Shown: positions 17,944 through 29,433 of the stretch, one piece after another
How positions within the stretch are numbered: the stretch's first letter is position 1
How the letters are laid out: each line of letters opens with the position of its first letter
DNA from: Notoacmeibacter ruber
Lineage (GTDB): Bacteria > Pseudomonadota > Alphaproteobacteria > Rhizobiales > Rhizobiaceae
Reading direction: 5' to 3'
Assembly: GCF_003668555.1 (NCBI RefSeq)
Contig: NZ_RCWN01000001.1
Coordinates: forward strand, 124,001-188,000
Length of the DNA stretch: 64,000 nt
Program-made: the position numbers and the translations under genes
The notes under the pieces: model-generated
What the model saw: the letters and a program-made list of their open reading frames with translations, nothing else
What the model was told of the DNA's origin: nothing
Database searches by the model: none

Positions 17944-18207
17944 CTAATTGTTGCGCAGCGCTTGGATCAGTTCATCCTTGGACATATCGGACCGCCCATC
18001 AATATCGAGCTCCTGGGCACGATCGTAGAGTTCGTCCTTCGTCCATTCTTCGTAGGGAGATGCGTTTCCGCCCTTTTTCGAAGGGTGCATATCGCTATTT
18101 TCCTGCGCATTGGCGATCGCCGCGGACTTCTGCTTCGAATAGCCCTTCCCGCGCAGCTCCTCATATGTCTCGTCATTTTTGACGGACGATCCGTGATCCT
18201 TTGTCAT
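17944..18207 (-). CDS. Small protein with Rho-N/SAP-like C-terminus (DUF7218-like)
   Basis: An 87-residue protein in two parts. The first, MTKDHGSSVKNDETYEELRGKGYSKQKSAAIANAQ, matches small proteins of the DUF7218 type seen in stress-protein clusters. The second, YEEWTKDELYDRAQELDIDGRSDMSKDELIQALR, is a Rho termination factor N-terminal/SAP-like helix-extended loop-helix fold that binds nucleic acid in other proteins. The ATG at 18207 is preceded by GAGGA and lies one base after the stop of the upstream gene, so they are cotranscribed. A nucleic-acid-binding role is inference. Confidence 0.75.
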   Translation of the reverse strand: MTKDHGSSVKNDETYEELRGKGYSKQKSAAIANAQENSDMHPSKKGGNASPYEEWTKDELYDRAQELDIDGRSDMSKDELIQALRNN

Positions 18208-18208
18208 T

Positions 18209-18568
18209 TCAGTCCTCGTCCAGTTCCTCGTCGCGCTCGTCCGGCGACATGGTGGAGAGATTCTGGTCGTCCATTGCCGCGAAAAGGCTGGCGCCGCCAT
18301 CCTCGTCTCCGTCGATCTCCGCGATCAGCCGTTCCACTTCCGTGAGCAGCCCGTCGAAGTCATGGCCGCGATCGGCGCTCTGGCGTGCATAGATCTCGTT
18401 TCGGATCTCTCGAAGACGACGAAGGCGCTCATCGCGAGGCTGGCTCGAGAACGCGATGCCCTCCAGATCGTCGACCGTGATCTCCTGGCTGATACCAGGT
18501 GAATCGCCGTCATCCCCGACACTCCGGTCATCCGGCACGATTCCGACTTCATATTGAAATTCAGGCAT
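18209..18568 (-). CDS. Acidic protein of unknown function
   Basis: A 119-residue, strongly acidic, soluble protein (MPEFQYEVGIVPDDRS). A central segment, RDERLRRLREIRNEIYARQSADRGHDFDGLLTEVERLIAEID, is predicted to form amphipathic helices; the C-terminus ends in DERDEELDED. I do not recognise a family. It is the first gene of a two-gene operon with the Rho-N-like protein, and faces the DUF2945 gene across a shared upstream region. Confidence 0.65.
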   Translation of the reverse strand: MPEFQYEVGIVPDDRSVGDDGDSPGISQEITVDDLEGIAFSSQPRDERLRRLREIRNEIYARQSADRGHDFDGLLTEVERLIAEIDGDEDGGASLFAAMDDQNLSTMSPDERDEELDED

Positions 18569-18696
18569 GGTGCATCCCTTCTCTGATTATTCTTCTGTTC
18601 TGCATCGACAACGCCCTGCTCTCGTTTTTCGTTGCAGGGAACCGAAGCGGAGCCGGCGGAATTGAGCCGGCATTGAACCAACGCGTGGAGAGAGTG

Positions 18697-18918
18697 ATGG
18701 CGAAGGACTATCCGGCGAATACGAAAGTGGAGTGGGACTGGGGAAACGGCACCGCACAAGGCAAGGTGCAGGAGAAGTTCACCGAGGAAGTGACGCGCAC
18801 CATCGACGGCACAGAGGTCAAGCGTGACGCTTCGGACGACAATCCGGCCTATCTGATCGAGCAGGATGATGGTCATCGCGTTCTGAAAAAGCACAGCGAA
18901 CTTCGCAAGGCCAGCTAA
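18697..18918 (+). CDS. DUF2945 / HVA1 family TUDOR-like small protein
   Basis: A 73-residue protein of the DUF2945 (hypervirulence-associated, TUDOR-domain) family: KVEWDWGNGTAQGKVQEKFTEEVTRTIDGTEVKRDASDDNPAYLIEQDDGHRVLKKHSEL contains the family's W..G.GTA.GKV, ..NPAYLI.Q.DG..VLK.HSEL landmarks. Its function is unknown; it is common next to small stress genes in rhizobia. The start at 18697 has GGAGAGAGTG just upstream. It ends in the palindrome-rich region before dxs. Confidence 0.85.
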   Translation: MAKDYPANTKVEWDWGNGTAQGKVQEKFTEEVTRTIDGTEVKRDASDDNPAYLIEQDDGHRVLKKHSELRKAS

Positions 18919-18958
18919 GAGGTCAGTCGCCTGCGAATGAAGCTCTTTTCAACTGTTT

Positions 18959-19058
18959 ATGCTGTATCGCAGCATGGTATAAATACCATCGTGCAATGCA
19001 CAATAAAGTCCAGCATATCGTTCACATAAAAGGAAATTTTAATGCTGCATCGCAGCAT
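18959..19058. repeat. Cluster of palindromes between convergent genes
   Basis: Two near-identical 17-bp palindromes, ATGCTG(T/C)ATCGCAGCAT, lie at 18959-18975 and 19042-19058, in the same orientation 83 bp apart. Between them are a 16-bp palindrome, ATGGTAT-AA-ATACCAT (18974-18989, sharing two bases with the first), and GTGCAATGCAC (18991-19001). The stretch is AT-rich, unlike its flanks. The CTGC-N3-GCAG core resembles sites described for the polyhydroxybutyrate regulator PhaR, but no phasin gene is here. A 15-codon frame with AAGGAA before it starts in the second copy at 19042. Confidence 0.6.
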
Positions 19059-19080
19059 ATCTGCACTCTGTGCGACCGCC

Positions 19081-21012
19081 TTAGCTTGATGCGGCGATTG
19101 AGGACATGCCCAGTGCCCCCATGATCGTGCGGACAATATTTCCGGCGTTGAGGCCGGCCTCTTCATACATCGCGGAAGCGGAATCCTGGTCGATGAAACG
19201 ATCGGGCAGTGTCAAAGAGCGGAATTTCAATCCGCCGTCGAGAAAGCCGCCTTCGAGAAGTCTCTGGGCGACGTGGCTGCCGAAGCCGCCGATCGCGCCT
19301 TCCTCGACCGTCACCAGAACTTCATGATCGCGCGCCAGTCGCGCCAGGAGATCTTCGTCGAGAGGTTTGGCAAACCGCGCATCGGCCACCGTGGCTGAAA
19401 GTCCTCTGGTTTCGAGGTCTTCGGCTGCTTTCAGCGCTTCCGCAAGGCGAGGGCCGAGCGATAGGATGGCCACGCGCCCACCTTCGCGAATGATACGCCC
19501 CTTGCCGATTGGCAGCACTTCGCCTTCCTCGGGCATTTCGACGCCAACACCTTCGCCTCGCGGAAAGCGGATGGCGGAAGGTCCGTCATTGATGGTCACG
19601 GCCGTGGCGACCATATGACGCAATTCGGCTTCATCAGCCGGAGCCATGATGGTGAAGCCGGGCAGATTGCCGAGATAGGCGAGGTCGAAAGAGCCGGCAT
19701 GGGTTGCGCCGTCAGCCCCAACCAGGCCGGCCCTGTCGATCGCAAAGCGTACCGGCAGATTTTGCAGCGCGATGTCGTGAACGACCTGGTCATAGGCTCG
19801 CTGCAGAAAGGTTGAGTAGATAGCGCAAAAGGGCTTCATGCCGCTGGCCGCCAGAGCGCCGCAGAAGGTCACGGCGTGCTGTTCGGCAATGCCGACATCG
19901 AAAGTGCGGGAAGGAAAGCGTTTTCCGAAGACGTCGAGCCCGGTGCCGGACGGCATGGCGGCCGTGACCGCACAAATCCTCCGGTCCTTCTCGGCATGGT
20001 GGATGAGGCTGTCGGCAAAGACCTTCGTATAGGCAGGGGCGTTGCTCTTCGCCTTGAACTGCTTGCCAGAGGGCACGTCGAATTTCGAAACGCCATGGTA
20101 CTTGTCGGCCGAGGCTTCGGCCGGAGCATAGCCTTTGCCCTTCTTGGTGATGGTATGAAGCAGCACCGGCCCGTGGGCGCGCGCCTTGACGGCACGCAGC
20201 ACGGCGAGCAATGCATGGATATCGTGACCATCGATCGGACCGGCATAGGAAAAGCCGAGCTCTTCGAACAGCGTTCCACCGACCACCATTCCCTTGACGA
20301 GATGCTTGGCGCGTTCCGCGCCCTCCCGGAACGGTGGCGGCAGGAGGGAGACGGCGCCCTTCGCAAGAGAACGAAAGTCCTGCAGCGGCTTGCCCGCATA
20401 TAGACGCGAGAGATAGCGGCTCATCGCGCCGACCGGCGGCGCAATGCTCATCTCGTTATCATTGAGGATGACGACCAATCGCTTGCCGAGATGTCCGGCA
20501 TTGTTCAGTGCCTCATAGGCCATGCCGGCGCTCATCGCGCCATCACCGATCACGGCGATCGCATCGCCGGTTTCCATGCCGAAATCGCGTCCGGCCGCGA
20601 AACCGAGGGCGGCGGAAATCGATGTCGAGGAGTGGGCCGCGCCGAATGGGTCGTATTCGCTCTCGGAGCGTTTGGTGAAGCCGGAAAGTCCGCCGCCCTG
20701 CCGCAAGGTGCGGATGCGGTCTCGGCGTCCGGTCAGAATCTTGTGGGGGTAGGTCTGATGGCCGACATCCCAGACAAGCTTGTCGCGTGGCGTATCGAAG
20801 ATGGCGTGAATGGCAACCGTCATCTCCACCACGCCCAGCGACGCGCCCAGATGGCCGCCTGTCTCCGAAACGGCCGAGATCGTTTCCTGTCGCAGTTCAT
20901 GGGCCAGCCGTGACAGTTCGTCATCGGAAAGCGCCTTCAGGTCGGCCGGCGTATCGATGCGATCAAGAAGCGGCGTATGGGGGCGGTCAGACAAGACGGT
21001 CAGCTCTCTCAT
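19081..21012 (-). CDS. dxs: 1-deoxy-D-xylulose-5-phosphate synthase
   Basis: A 643-residue thiamine-diphosphate enzyme making DXP from pyruvate and glyceraldehyde 3-phosphate, the entry to the MEP isoprenoid pathway. Visible are [19 protein letters not shown], the ThDP-binding [18 protein letters not shown] with NDN, the transketolase-type [15 protein letters not shown], and [14 protein letters not shown]. The ATG at 21012 gives the usual N-terminus ([16 protein letters not shown]); an open extension to 21129 is not conserved. No strong ribosome binding site is seen. Confidence 0.95.
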   Translation of the reverse strand: MRELTVLSDRPHTPLLDRIDTPADLKALSDDELSRLAHELRQETISAVSETGGHLGASLGVVEMTVAIHAIFDTPRDKLVWDVGHQTYPHKILTGRRDRIRTLRQGGGLSGFTKRSESEYDPFGAAHSSTSISAALGFAAGRDFGMETGDAIAVIGDGAMSAGMAYEALNNAGHLGKRLVVILNDNEMSIAPPVGAMSRYLSRLYAGKPLQDFRSLAKGAVSLLPPPFREGAERAKHLVKGMVVGGTLFEELGFSYAGPIDGHDIHALLAVLRAVKARAHGPVLLHTITKKGKGYAPAEASADKYHGVSKFDVPSGKQFKAKSNAPAYTKVFADSLIHHAEKDRRICAVTAAMPSGTGLDVFGKRFPSRTFDVGIAEQHAVTFCGALAASGMKPFCAIYSTFLQRAYDQVVHDIALQNLPVRFAIDRAGLVGADGATHAGSFDLAYLGNLPGFTIMAPADEAELRHMVATAVTINDGPSAIRFPRGEGVGVEMPEEGEVLPIGKGRIIREGGRVAILSLGPRLAEALKAAEDLETRGLSATVADARFAKPLDEDLLARLARDHEVLVTVEEGAIGGFGSHVAQRLLEGGFLDGGLKFRSLTLPDRFIDQDSASAMYEEAGLNAGNIVRTIMGALGMSSIAASS

Positions 21013-21088
21013 TGCTGGAAAATGGCGGCGATCTATCCGCCAAGCACCTAAGCAAGGTATCGGCGCAATGCAATGAGAATGCTTGCCC

Positions 21089-21763
21089 TCATCCTTCCTT
21101 CTCAATGCGCCAGGACGATATGCGGCCATTGAGTGCGGCGGGCATTCGATCGATCGATTTCCTGAAGGTCTGGCACCGGCCGGTCAGGCCGTAATTATCG
21201 CATACCGTGACGATGTAGCCATCGCCGATCCGCGCGGAAGCGATGCGATCGTTCCATTCGCGCCCGAGGGTTATCGCTTCGTCGGCGCGATCGTGGCAAT
21301 CGGCTTCGCCGGCTTCTTCATATTCCGAATAGAAACAGACGCCGAGTTCAGACTTCGGGGCTCCGGCGGCTGTGTTGCCCGGATCGGATCCGGGAACCGC
21401 CGTTGGCGTGGAAGCGTCTCGCTTTCTCTTTTTGTCGTCAGGCGTGAAACTGATCCTGCTTGCCACATCGCGCACCCGCGAGCCGGACAGATCGCCATCC
21501 TGCAGGATCAGGAAGGCGCCAGCGATCCAGCCAGTGCCGGTGGCAGCCTCGACACGGCACCAGCGGCCCTGCGGGGTGCATTCGAGAAGCCGTCCGCTGG
21601 CATTTTCCGCCATTGAGCCGACGCGCTCATATTGAACGCCGGGCCCGGCGCGCATGTTCATGCCGGCCCGCGCCTGAACCGAAAGCTCGGCGGCATGAGA
21701 AACGGCAGCAAAATTCATCAGAAAGAATACGGCAGAGAAAAGGACGCGTCCGGCAGTAGCCAT
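21089..21763 (-). CDS. Secreted SH3-domain protein
   Basis: A 224-residue exported protein. A signal peptide ([24 protein letters not shown]) precedes a bacterial SH3 domain at about residues 27-90 ([43 protein letters not shown]). After a basic linker, a second domain ([15 protein letters not shown]...[37 protein letters not shown]) resembles a beta/gamma-crystallin-like repeat with paired cysteines. SH3_3 domains of this kind usually bind cell-wall or envelope targets, and the role here is inferred. It sits between rpsA and dxs on the same strand. Confidence 0.75.
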   Translation of the reverse strand: MATAGRVLFSAVFFLMNFAAVSHAAELSVQARAGMNMRAGPGVQYERVGSMAENASGRLLECTPQGRWCRVEAATGTGWIAGAFLILQDGDLSGSRVRDVASRISFTPDDKKRKRDASTPTAVPGSDPGNTAAGAPKSELGVCFYSEYEEAGEADCHDRADEAITLGREWNDRIASARIGDGYIVTVCDNYGLTGRCQTFRKSIDRMPAALNGRISSWRIEKEG

Positions 21764-21947
21764 GGGCAGGCAATTCCAGTCTATTCGAATAGGTCCCTAT
21801 AAGAAGGGCGGTAGCGGACAAATTCGACCGCAATTGGACAGGTCGAGCTATCACCCAGCGTCAATCTCTACAACCAGAAGGTCCGATCACAATTCCTCAC
21901 AATTTTTGACTGTGAGGCTGTCACTGCGTCCAACCCCGATCTCGGAC

Positions 21948-21977
21948 AAAAAAAAGCCCGGCGGATAACCGCCGGGC
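21948..21977 (-). terminator. Rho-independent terminator of rpsA
   Basis: GCCCGGCGG, loop of four, CCGCCGGGC, then eight Ts on the minus strand, 29 bases after the rpsA stop. Confidence 0.9.
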
Positions 21978-22005
21978 CTCAGAGCTTTGAAAGAGTGGGG
22001 GACGA

Positions 22006-23712
22006 TTACTCGTCGCTACCCTTTTCCTTGAGCGCAGCGCCGAGAATGTCGCCGAGCGACGCACCGGAGTCGGACGAGCCGTACTGTGCGACCGCTTCCT
22101 TCTCCTCGGCGATTTCCAGCGCCTTGATGGAGACGGAGATGCGACGGTTCTTCTTGTCGAACTGCGTGACACGACCATCGACCTTCTGACCGACGGAGAA
22201 GCGCTCGGGGCGCTGTTCCGCACGGTCGCGGGAAAGGTCGGCGCGGCGGATGAAGCTGTCGACATCGTGATCGACCAGCTTCACTTCCAGGCCGCCATCG
22301 GTCACGGCGGTCACTTCGCAGGTCACGACAGCGCCCTTGCGCAGTTCGCCGGATGCGGCTGCATCGCCAAGGGCGTCGCGGCCAAGCTGCTTGATGCCGA
22401 GGCTGATACGCTCTTTCTCCACGTCGACGTCGAGAACCTGGGCCGACACTTCGTCGCCCTTCTCATATTCGTCGATGACCTGCTCGCCGGGGCGGTCCCA
22501 GCTGAGGTCGGAAAGGTGCACCATGCCGTCCACATCGCCTTCGAGGCCGATGAACAGACCGAACTCGGTCTTGTTCTTGACTTCGCCGGTGACGGTTGCG
22601 CCGACCGGGAAGCTCTGGGCGAATGCATCCCACGGATTTTCCAGGGTCTGCTTCAGGCCGAGCGAAATGCGGCGCTTGACCGGATCGACTTCGAGAATGA
22701 CCACGTCGACTTCCTGCGTCGTCGACAGGATCTTGCCGGGATGGACGTTCTTCTTGGTCCAGCTCATCTCCGAAACGTGGATCAGGCCTTCGATGCCCGG
22801 CTCCAGTTCGACGAATGCACCGTAATCGGTGATGTTGGTGACCGTTCCGGTGACCTTCTTGCCGAGCGGATACTTGCCGCCGATGCCGTCCCACGGATCG
22901 GCTTCGAGCTGCTTCATGCCGAGGCTGATGCGGTGCGTTTCCTGGTTGATGCGGATGATCTGCACATTCACCGTCTGGCCGATCTGAACGATCTCGGACG
23001 GATGGTTCACGCGGCGCCATGCCATGTCGGTCACGTGCAGCAGGCCGTCGATGCCACCGAGGTCGACGAATGCGCCGTAATCGGTGATGTTCTTGACCAC
23101 GCCTTCGACCGTCTGGCCTTCTTCGAGGTTCTGAACGATCTCGGAACGCTGCTCCGCACGGCTCTCTTCGAGAACAGTCCGGCGGGATACGACGATATTG
23201 CCGCGGCGCTTGTCCATCTTCAGAATTTCAAAAGGCTGCGGCGTGTGCATCAGCGGGCCGACATCGCGGATCGGACGAATGTCCACCTGCGAGCGCGGCA
23301 GGAAGGCGACAGCGCCATCCAGATCGACGGTGAACCCGCCCTTGACCTGGTTGAAAATCTGACCTTCGACCTTTTCGCCGGACTCGAATTTCTTCTCCAG
23401 GCGGATCCAGGCTTCTTCGCGGCGGGCCTTGTCGCGGCTGATGACCGCATCGCCAAGCGCGTTTTCGATGCGCTCGACATAGACTTCCACCGTATCGCCG
23501 ACCTTGAGGGTCGGTTCGCCATTCTTCACGCCGAATTCGCGCAGCGGCACGCGGCCTTCGACCTTCAGGCCGACGTCGATGACGGCCATGTCTTTTTCGA
23601 TGCCGGTTACGAGACCTTCGACCACATTGCCTTCAGCGGCGAAATCGCCCGAGGCTTCGGTCTGGTCCAGCATAGCCGCAAAATCGTCGCGCGACGGATT
23701 CATTTCACTCAT
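22006..23712 (-). CDS. rpsA: 30S ribosomal protein S1
   Basis: A 568-residue protein with six tandem S1 (OB-fold) RNA-binding repeats that bring mRNA to the ribosome. Repeat signatures are easy to see: VEGVVKNITDYGAFVDLGGIDGLLHVTDMAW, VTGTVTNITDYGAFVELEPGIEGLIHVSEMSW and VTGEVKNKTEFGLFIGLEGDVDGMVHLSDLSW, each followed by an RISLGxKQ end. Length and order match alphaproteobacterial S1. An ATG three codons in (23703) is an alternative start. It follows cmk in the same direction after 206 bases and has a strong terminator. Confidence 0.97.
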   Translation of the reverse strand: MSEMNPSRDDFAAMLDQTEASGDFAAEGNVVEGLVTGIEKDMAVIDVGLKVEGRVPLREFGVKNGEPTLKVGDTVEVYVERIENALGDAVISRDKARREEAWIRLEKKFESGEKVEGQIFNQVKGGFTVDLDGAVAFLPRSQVDIRPIRDVGPLMHTPQPFEILKMDKRRGNIVVSRRTVLEESRAEQRSEIVQNLEEGQTVEGVVKNITDYGAFVDLGGIDGLLHVTDMAWRRVNHPSEIVQIGQTVNVQIIRINQETHRISLGMKQLEADPWDGIGGKYPLGKKVTGTVTNITDYGAFVELEPGIEGLIHVSEMSWTKKNVHPGKILSTTQEVDVVILEVDPVKRRISLGLKQTLENPWDAFAQSFPVGATVTGEVKNKTEFGLFIGLEGDVDGMVHLSDLSWDRPGEQVIDEYEKGDEVSAQVLDVDVEKERISLGIKQLGRDALGDAAASGELRKGAVVTCEVTAVTDGGLEVKLVDHDVDSFIRRADLSRDRAEQRPERFSVGQKVDGRVTQFDKKNRRISVSIKALEIAEEKEAVAQYGSSDSGASLGDILGAALKEKGSDE

Positions 23713-23918
23713 TTGATTAGATATCTCCAGCGGGAAGCGTTGAGATTTGCGGTCTTGCCGCTTCGCTTGCCCGTTCTGCGCCGGTGGTTCGTGTTGGGTC
23801 GACCCGTCTGCGCACTCCAGGTTCTCATATCAGAACCATCGAAACCGTACTGCCGGGAGCATCTCTTGCGTGGCAGGCGGCGATCCGGCGCGGTGGATGC
23901 GGACGGGCGTCGTTTGCG

Positions 23919-24559
23919 TCAGGCGGAGCGTTTGCCGTTGATCAGCAATCGTGCCGCATTGAACGCGGCCTCTATACCCATTTCGCTCGTATCCAGCAAG
24001 TGTGCGTCTTCAGCCGGCCGGAGCGGCGAATCGGAGCGGCCCATGTCGCGCTCGTCGCGCCGCTTGATGTCGGCCAGAATATCGGCCTCGCGTGCCTCTC
24101 CGCCATTGCGCAGGATCTCGTGATAGCGACGCTCGGCCCGTATTTCCGCAGAGGCGGTCACGTAGAGTTTGACGTCCGCATCGGGAAGCACCACCGTGCC
24201 GATGTCGCGCCCGTCGAGAACCGCTCCATGGCCCTTATTGGCGAAGGTGCGTTGGCGCTCGACCAGTTCTCTGCGAACCGCCGGCATGACCGCGACCCTT
24301 GAAGCGGCTTCGCCCACGCCATGAGCTGAAAGAATGGTCCGGTCCATCGCCGAGAGGTCCAGCGTCCGTGCCGCGTCGAGGGCGGCGTCCTCATCGTCGA
24401 GAGACGCGTCCCGGTCGATCATGGCCTTGGCGACCGCCCGATAGGTCAGGCCCGTGTCCAGATGGCGAAGGCCGTAATGTGCGGCGAGCCGCCGCGACAG
24501 CGTGCCCTTGCCCGATGCTGCCGGCCCGTCGATAGCGATGGTCAGGGGTGATTTGTCCA

Positions 24560-24560
<1 letters not shown>
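23919..24560 (-). CDS. cmk: Cytidylate kinase
   Basis: A 213-residue enzyme phosphorylating CMP and dCMP. It has the P-loop [18 protein letters not shown] near residue 9, the substrate region [11 protein letters not shown], the [22 protein letters not shown] block near 115, and the [25 protein letters not shown] end. Its start overlaps the aroA stop by one base (CATCA on the plus strand), so aroA-cmk are translationally coupled; rpsA follows. This order is common in proteobacteria. Confidence 0.95.
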
Positions 24561-26562
<2,002 letters not shown>

Positions 26563-26713
26563 TTGTCAGGCAGGCTGGCGCAGAAAAATTTTGCCGGCCT
26601 GCATCTAGCCTCTTGATCGTTTCGGCAGGGCCGGATAGAAGCCCGCCATCCCAAACGGTGCTGTCCGCGTGCAGCACCGCCACGGAAGTCGAGCCGCTGG
26701 GCTCGCAAGGCGT

Positions 26714-26789
<76 letters not shown>

Positions 26790-26955
26790 TCTTTCCTAAG
26801 AGAAAAACACAGACACCCGTCCCAGTCCTGCGCAAGCCGTCCAACGCCTGGCAGACGGCCAATCCTCACCGGTGACGGATGCCGTTATTGCCCTGCAGCG
26901 AAAAACGGCAGAACCGCAAAGGCGGCGATTGACAGGGCCTGACTGGGACCGGTCG

Positions 26956-29346
26956 TCAGAGATCGATCCGGCGTAGCCGCAGCGCATTCGTGATCACCGA
27001 CACCGAGGAGAGCGACATGGCCGCCGCGGCAATCATGGGCGATAGCAGCAAACCGAAGACCGGGTAGAGAATGCCGGCGGCGATCGGCACGCCGAGCGCG
27101 TTGTAAAAGAACGCGAAGAAAAGGTTCTGCTTGATATTGCGAAGGGTCGCCTCGGCCAGCTTGCGCGCCCGCACAATACCCTGCAGATCGCCACCAAGAA
27201 GCGTGATGCCGGCGCTTTCCACGGCGACATCGGCGCCGGTTCCCATCGCGATCCCTACATTGGCCGCAGCGAGGGCCGGTGCATCATTGACCCCGTCACC
27301 CGCCATGGCGACGGAAGCGCCGGCTTGATGCAGTTCGTCGACCAGCGCCTTCTTGTCTGCCGGTAGAACGCCGGCCCGCACTTCGTCGATGCCGAGGCGG
27401 GCCGCGACGGCCTTCGCCGTGCGCTCATTGTCGCCCGTGGCCATGATGATGCGTAGTCCCTGGGAATGGAGGTCGCGAATGGCGTCTTCCGTACTGGCCT
27501 TTACCGGGTCGGCAACCGCGATGAGGCCTGCCAATTGCCGATCGACGGCGATATACATCACCGTCTTGCCCTGACCGCCGAGGTCGCCGGATACTTGCTC
27601 GGCGGCCGATGTTTCAACCGACAGATCGGCAAGAAGGGCGGCATTTCCGAGCGCGACATCGCTTCGTCCCACCATGCCGCGAACGCCCTTACCGGTAATC
27701 GCTTCGAAACCGGAAACTGTCGCGATCGTCAGGCCACGGGAGTGCGCGCCTTCGAGAATCGATTCCGCCAGAGGGTGTTCGGAGCCGCGTTCAAGCGCGG
27801 CCGCGAGAGAGAGCACTTCGTCTTCTGTCCGGTCGGCCAACGCGATCACATCCGTCAGTCGAGGCTTTCCCTCGGTCAATGTGCCGGTCTTGTCGATAAC
27901 GAGCGTATCGACTTTCGCCATGCGCTCCAGCGCTTCGGCATCCTTGACGAGAACACCGGCCTGCGCACCGCGCCCGGCCGCGGTCGTGATGGAAATCGGC
28001 GTGGCGAGACCGAGCGCACAAGGGCAGGCAATGACCAGCACCGAGACGGCTGCGGCCATCGCATAAGCCAGGGCCGGCTCCGGACCGAAGATCAGCCAAA
28101 GGACAAAAGAAAGCAGCGCAATGCCCACCACCGTCGGCACGAACACCGCCGCCACCTTGTCGGCGAGTCCCTGAATGGGGGCCTTGGAAAGACGCGCGCT
28201 CGCAACCATCGAAACGATCTGCGACAGAACGGTCTCCGCCCCGACCTGCGTGGCGCGCACCGCAAGCGTTCCGTTCTTGTTGATCGTGCCGCCGGTCACG
28301 CGATCGCCAGTCGTTTTCTCCACCGGCACCGGTTCGCCTGTAATCATGCTTTCGTCGATGGAAGAGCGGCCTTCGATCACCTCGCCGTCGACGGGAATGC
28401 TTTCGCCCGGCCGAACGCGCACCAGATCGTCCTCGACGATATTGTCGAGCGGCGCGTCATATTCCGAGCCGTCGGGAAGGATGCGCCGCGCCCTCTTGGG
28501 GGCCAGATCCATCAGGGCGCGAATCGCGTCGCCGGTTCGCTCGCGTGCCCGCAATTCCAGCACCTGGCCAAGGAAGATGAGTGCGACGATCACGACGGCC
28601 GCCTCGTAATAGGTGCCGGCTTTGTCGCCCGACCGGTAGGCTTCCGGAAGGAGGCCGGGCAGGAATGTCGCGACCAGCGAATAGAGATAGGCGGCGCCGA
28701 CACCGAGCATGATCAGCGTCCACATATTCGGCGCCCGGTTGCGTATGGAATCCACACCGCGCTTAAAGAAGGGCAGGGCGGCCCAGAGCACGACCGGCGT
28801 CGCAAGGGCGAATTCCAGATAGACGGCGATGCGCTCGCCGATCCAGTCACGCACCGGCAGGCCGACCATCTCGCCCATGGTCAGGATGAGCAGCGGAACG
28901 GCGGCCGCCGCGCTGATCCACATGCGTCTCGTGAAGTCCGTCAGTTCCGCGCTCGGCTCGTTGGACGGGACCATCGGCTCCAGTGCCATGCCGCAGATCG
29001 GGCAGGTGCCCGGTTCGTCGCGCACGATTTCCGGATCCATCGGGCAGGTGTATTGAACGCCGGGCTTACCGCGGCTTCGCACAATGTCTGCATTGCCGGA
29101 AAGGTAGAAATAGGGATCGTCGCGGAACTTGGTGCGACAGCCCTCCGAGCAGAAATAATAGGTCTCGCCCTCATAGGAATAGGTGCGGGCGTCCGGCTTG
29201 ATGGTGACCGACATCCCGCAAACCGGATCGATCGCCTTGTCGGCGTTGCCGACAGCCGTCCCGTCGGCATTGCCATGATCGTGGTGGCGGTGCCCGCCGC
29301 AGCAATGGTGAGCGGCGTTGTCGGACGCTTTCGACTGTTCGGTCAT
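26956..29346 (-). CDS. copA: Copper-translocating P1B-type ATPase
   Basis: A 796-residue inner-membrane pump exporting Cu(I). The N-terminus is His/Cys-rich ([13 protein letters not shown]), followed by a YHS metal domain (DPVCGM near residue 42) and a heavy-metal-binding domain (YTCPMDPEI...[10 protein letters not shown], about 98-124) instead of the usual CxxC ferredoxin-like domain. The pump core has the transmembrane metal site [10 protein letters not shown], the phosphorylated [15 protein letters not shown] (HP motif), and [15 protein letters not shown] promoter with a CueR operator lies directly upstream, supporting copper as substrate. Confidence 0.93.
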   Translation of the reverse strand: MTEQSKASDNAAHHCCGGHRHHDHGNADGTAVGNADKAIDPVCGMSVTIKPDARTYSYEGETYYFCSEGCRTKFRDDPYFYLSGNADIVRSRGKPGVQYTCPMDPEIVRDEPGTCPICGMALEPMVPSNEPSAELTDFTRRMWISAAAAVPLLILTMGEMVGLPVRDWIGERIAVYLEFALATPVVLWAALPFFKRGVDSIRNRAPNMWTLIMLGVGAAYLYSLVATFLPGLLPEAYRSGDKAGTYYEAAVVIVALIFLGQVLELRARERTGDAIRALMDLAPKRARRILPDGSEYDAPLDNIVEDDLVRVRPGESIPVDGEVIEGRSSIDESMITGEPVPVEKTTGDRVTGGTINKNGTLAVRATQVGAETVLSQIVSMVASARLSKAPIQGLADKVAAVFVPTVVGIALLSFVLWLIFGPEPALAYAMAAAVSVLVIACPCALGLATPISITTAAGRGAQAGVLVKDAEALERMAKVDTLVIDKTGTLTEGKPRLTDVIALADRTEDEVLSLAAALERGSEHPLAESILEGAHSRGLTIATVSGFEAITGKGVRGMVGRSDVALGNAALLADLSVETSAAEQVSGDLGGQGKTVMYIAVDRQLAGLIAVADPVKASTEDAIRDLHSQGLRIIMATGDNERTAKAVAARLGIDEVRAGVLPADKKALVDELHQAGASVAMAGDGVNDAPALAAANVGIAMGTGADVAVESAGITLLGGDLQGIVRARKLAEATLRNIKQNLFFAFFYNALGVPIAAGILYPVFGLLLSPMIAAAAMSLSSVSVITNALRLRRIDL

Positions 29347-29372
29347 GACCGTATTCCCGTTGTTGAACAGCG

Positions 29373-29403
29373 AATGTAGGTCTTCCAGTCACTGGAAGGT
29401 CAA
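29373..29403 (-). promoter_or_regulatory. CueR-type promoter of copA
   Basis: On the minus strand TTGACC (-35) and TACATT (-10) are separated by 19 bases that contain the dyad TTCCAGTGACTGGAA. An over-long 19-bp spacer filled with this dyad is the hallmark of MerR/CueR-activated promoters, and the half sites match those of the cueR promoter in this window. Confidence 0.85.
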
Positions 29404-29433
29404 GGGGGGCGACGCGTCGATCGATCGACTTGT

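Noticed and set aside
18957..19166. 69-codon frame on the minus strand through the palindrome region
   Set aside because: It overlaps the end of dxs in another frame, lacks a ribosome binding site, and its sequence is dictated by the palindromes.
22267..24123. 618-codon open frame on the plus strand
   Set aside because: It is antisense to rpsA and its upstream region; the S1 repeats on the minus strand are unmistakable.
27466..29379. 637-codon open frame on the plus strand
   Set aside because: It is the complement of copA, whose motifs are complete on the minus strand; its own translation is rich in His and Arg with no family pattern.
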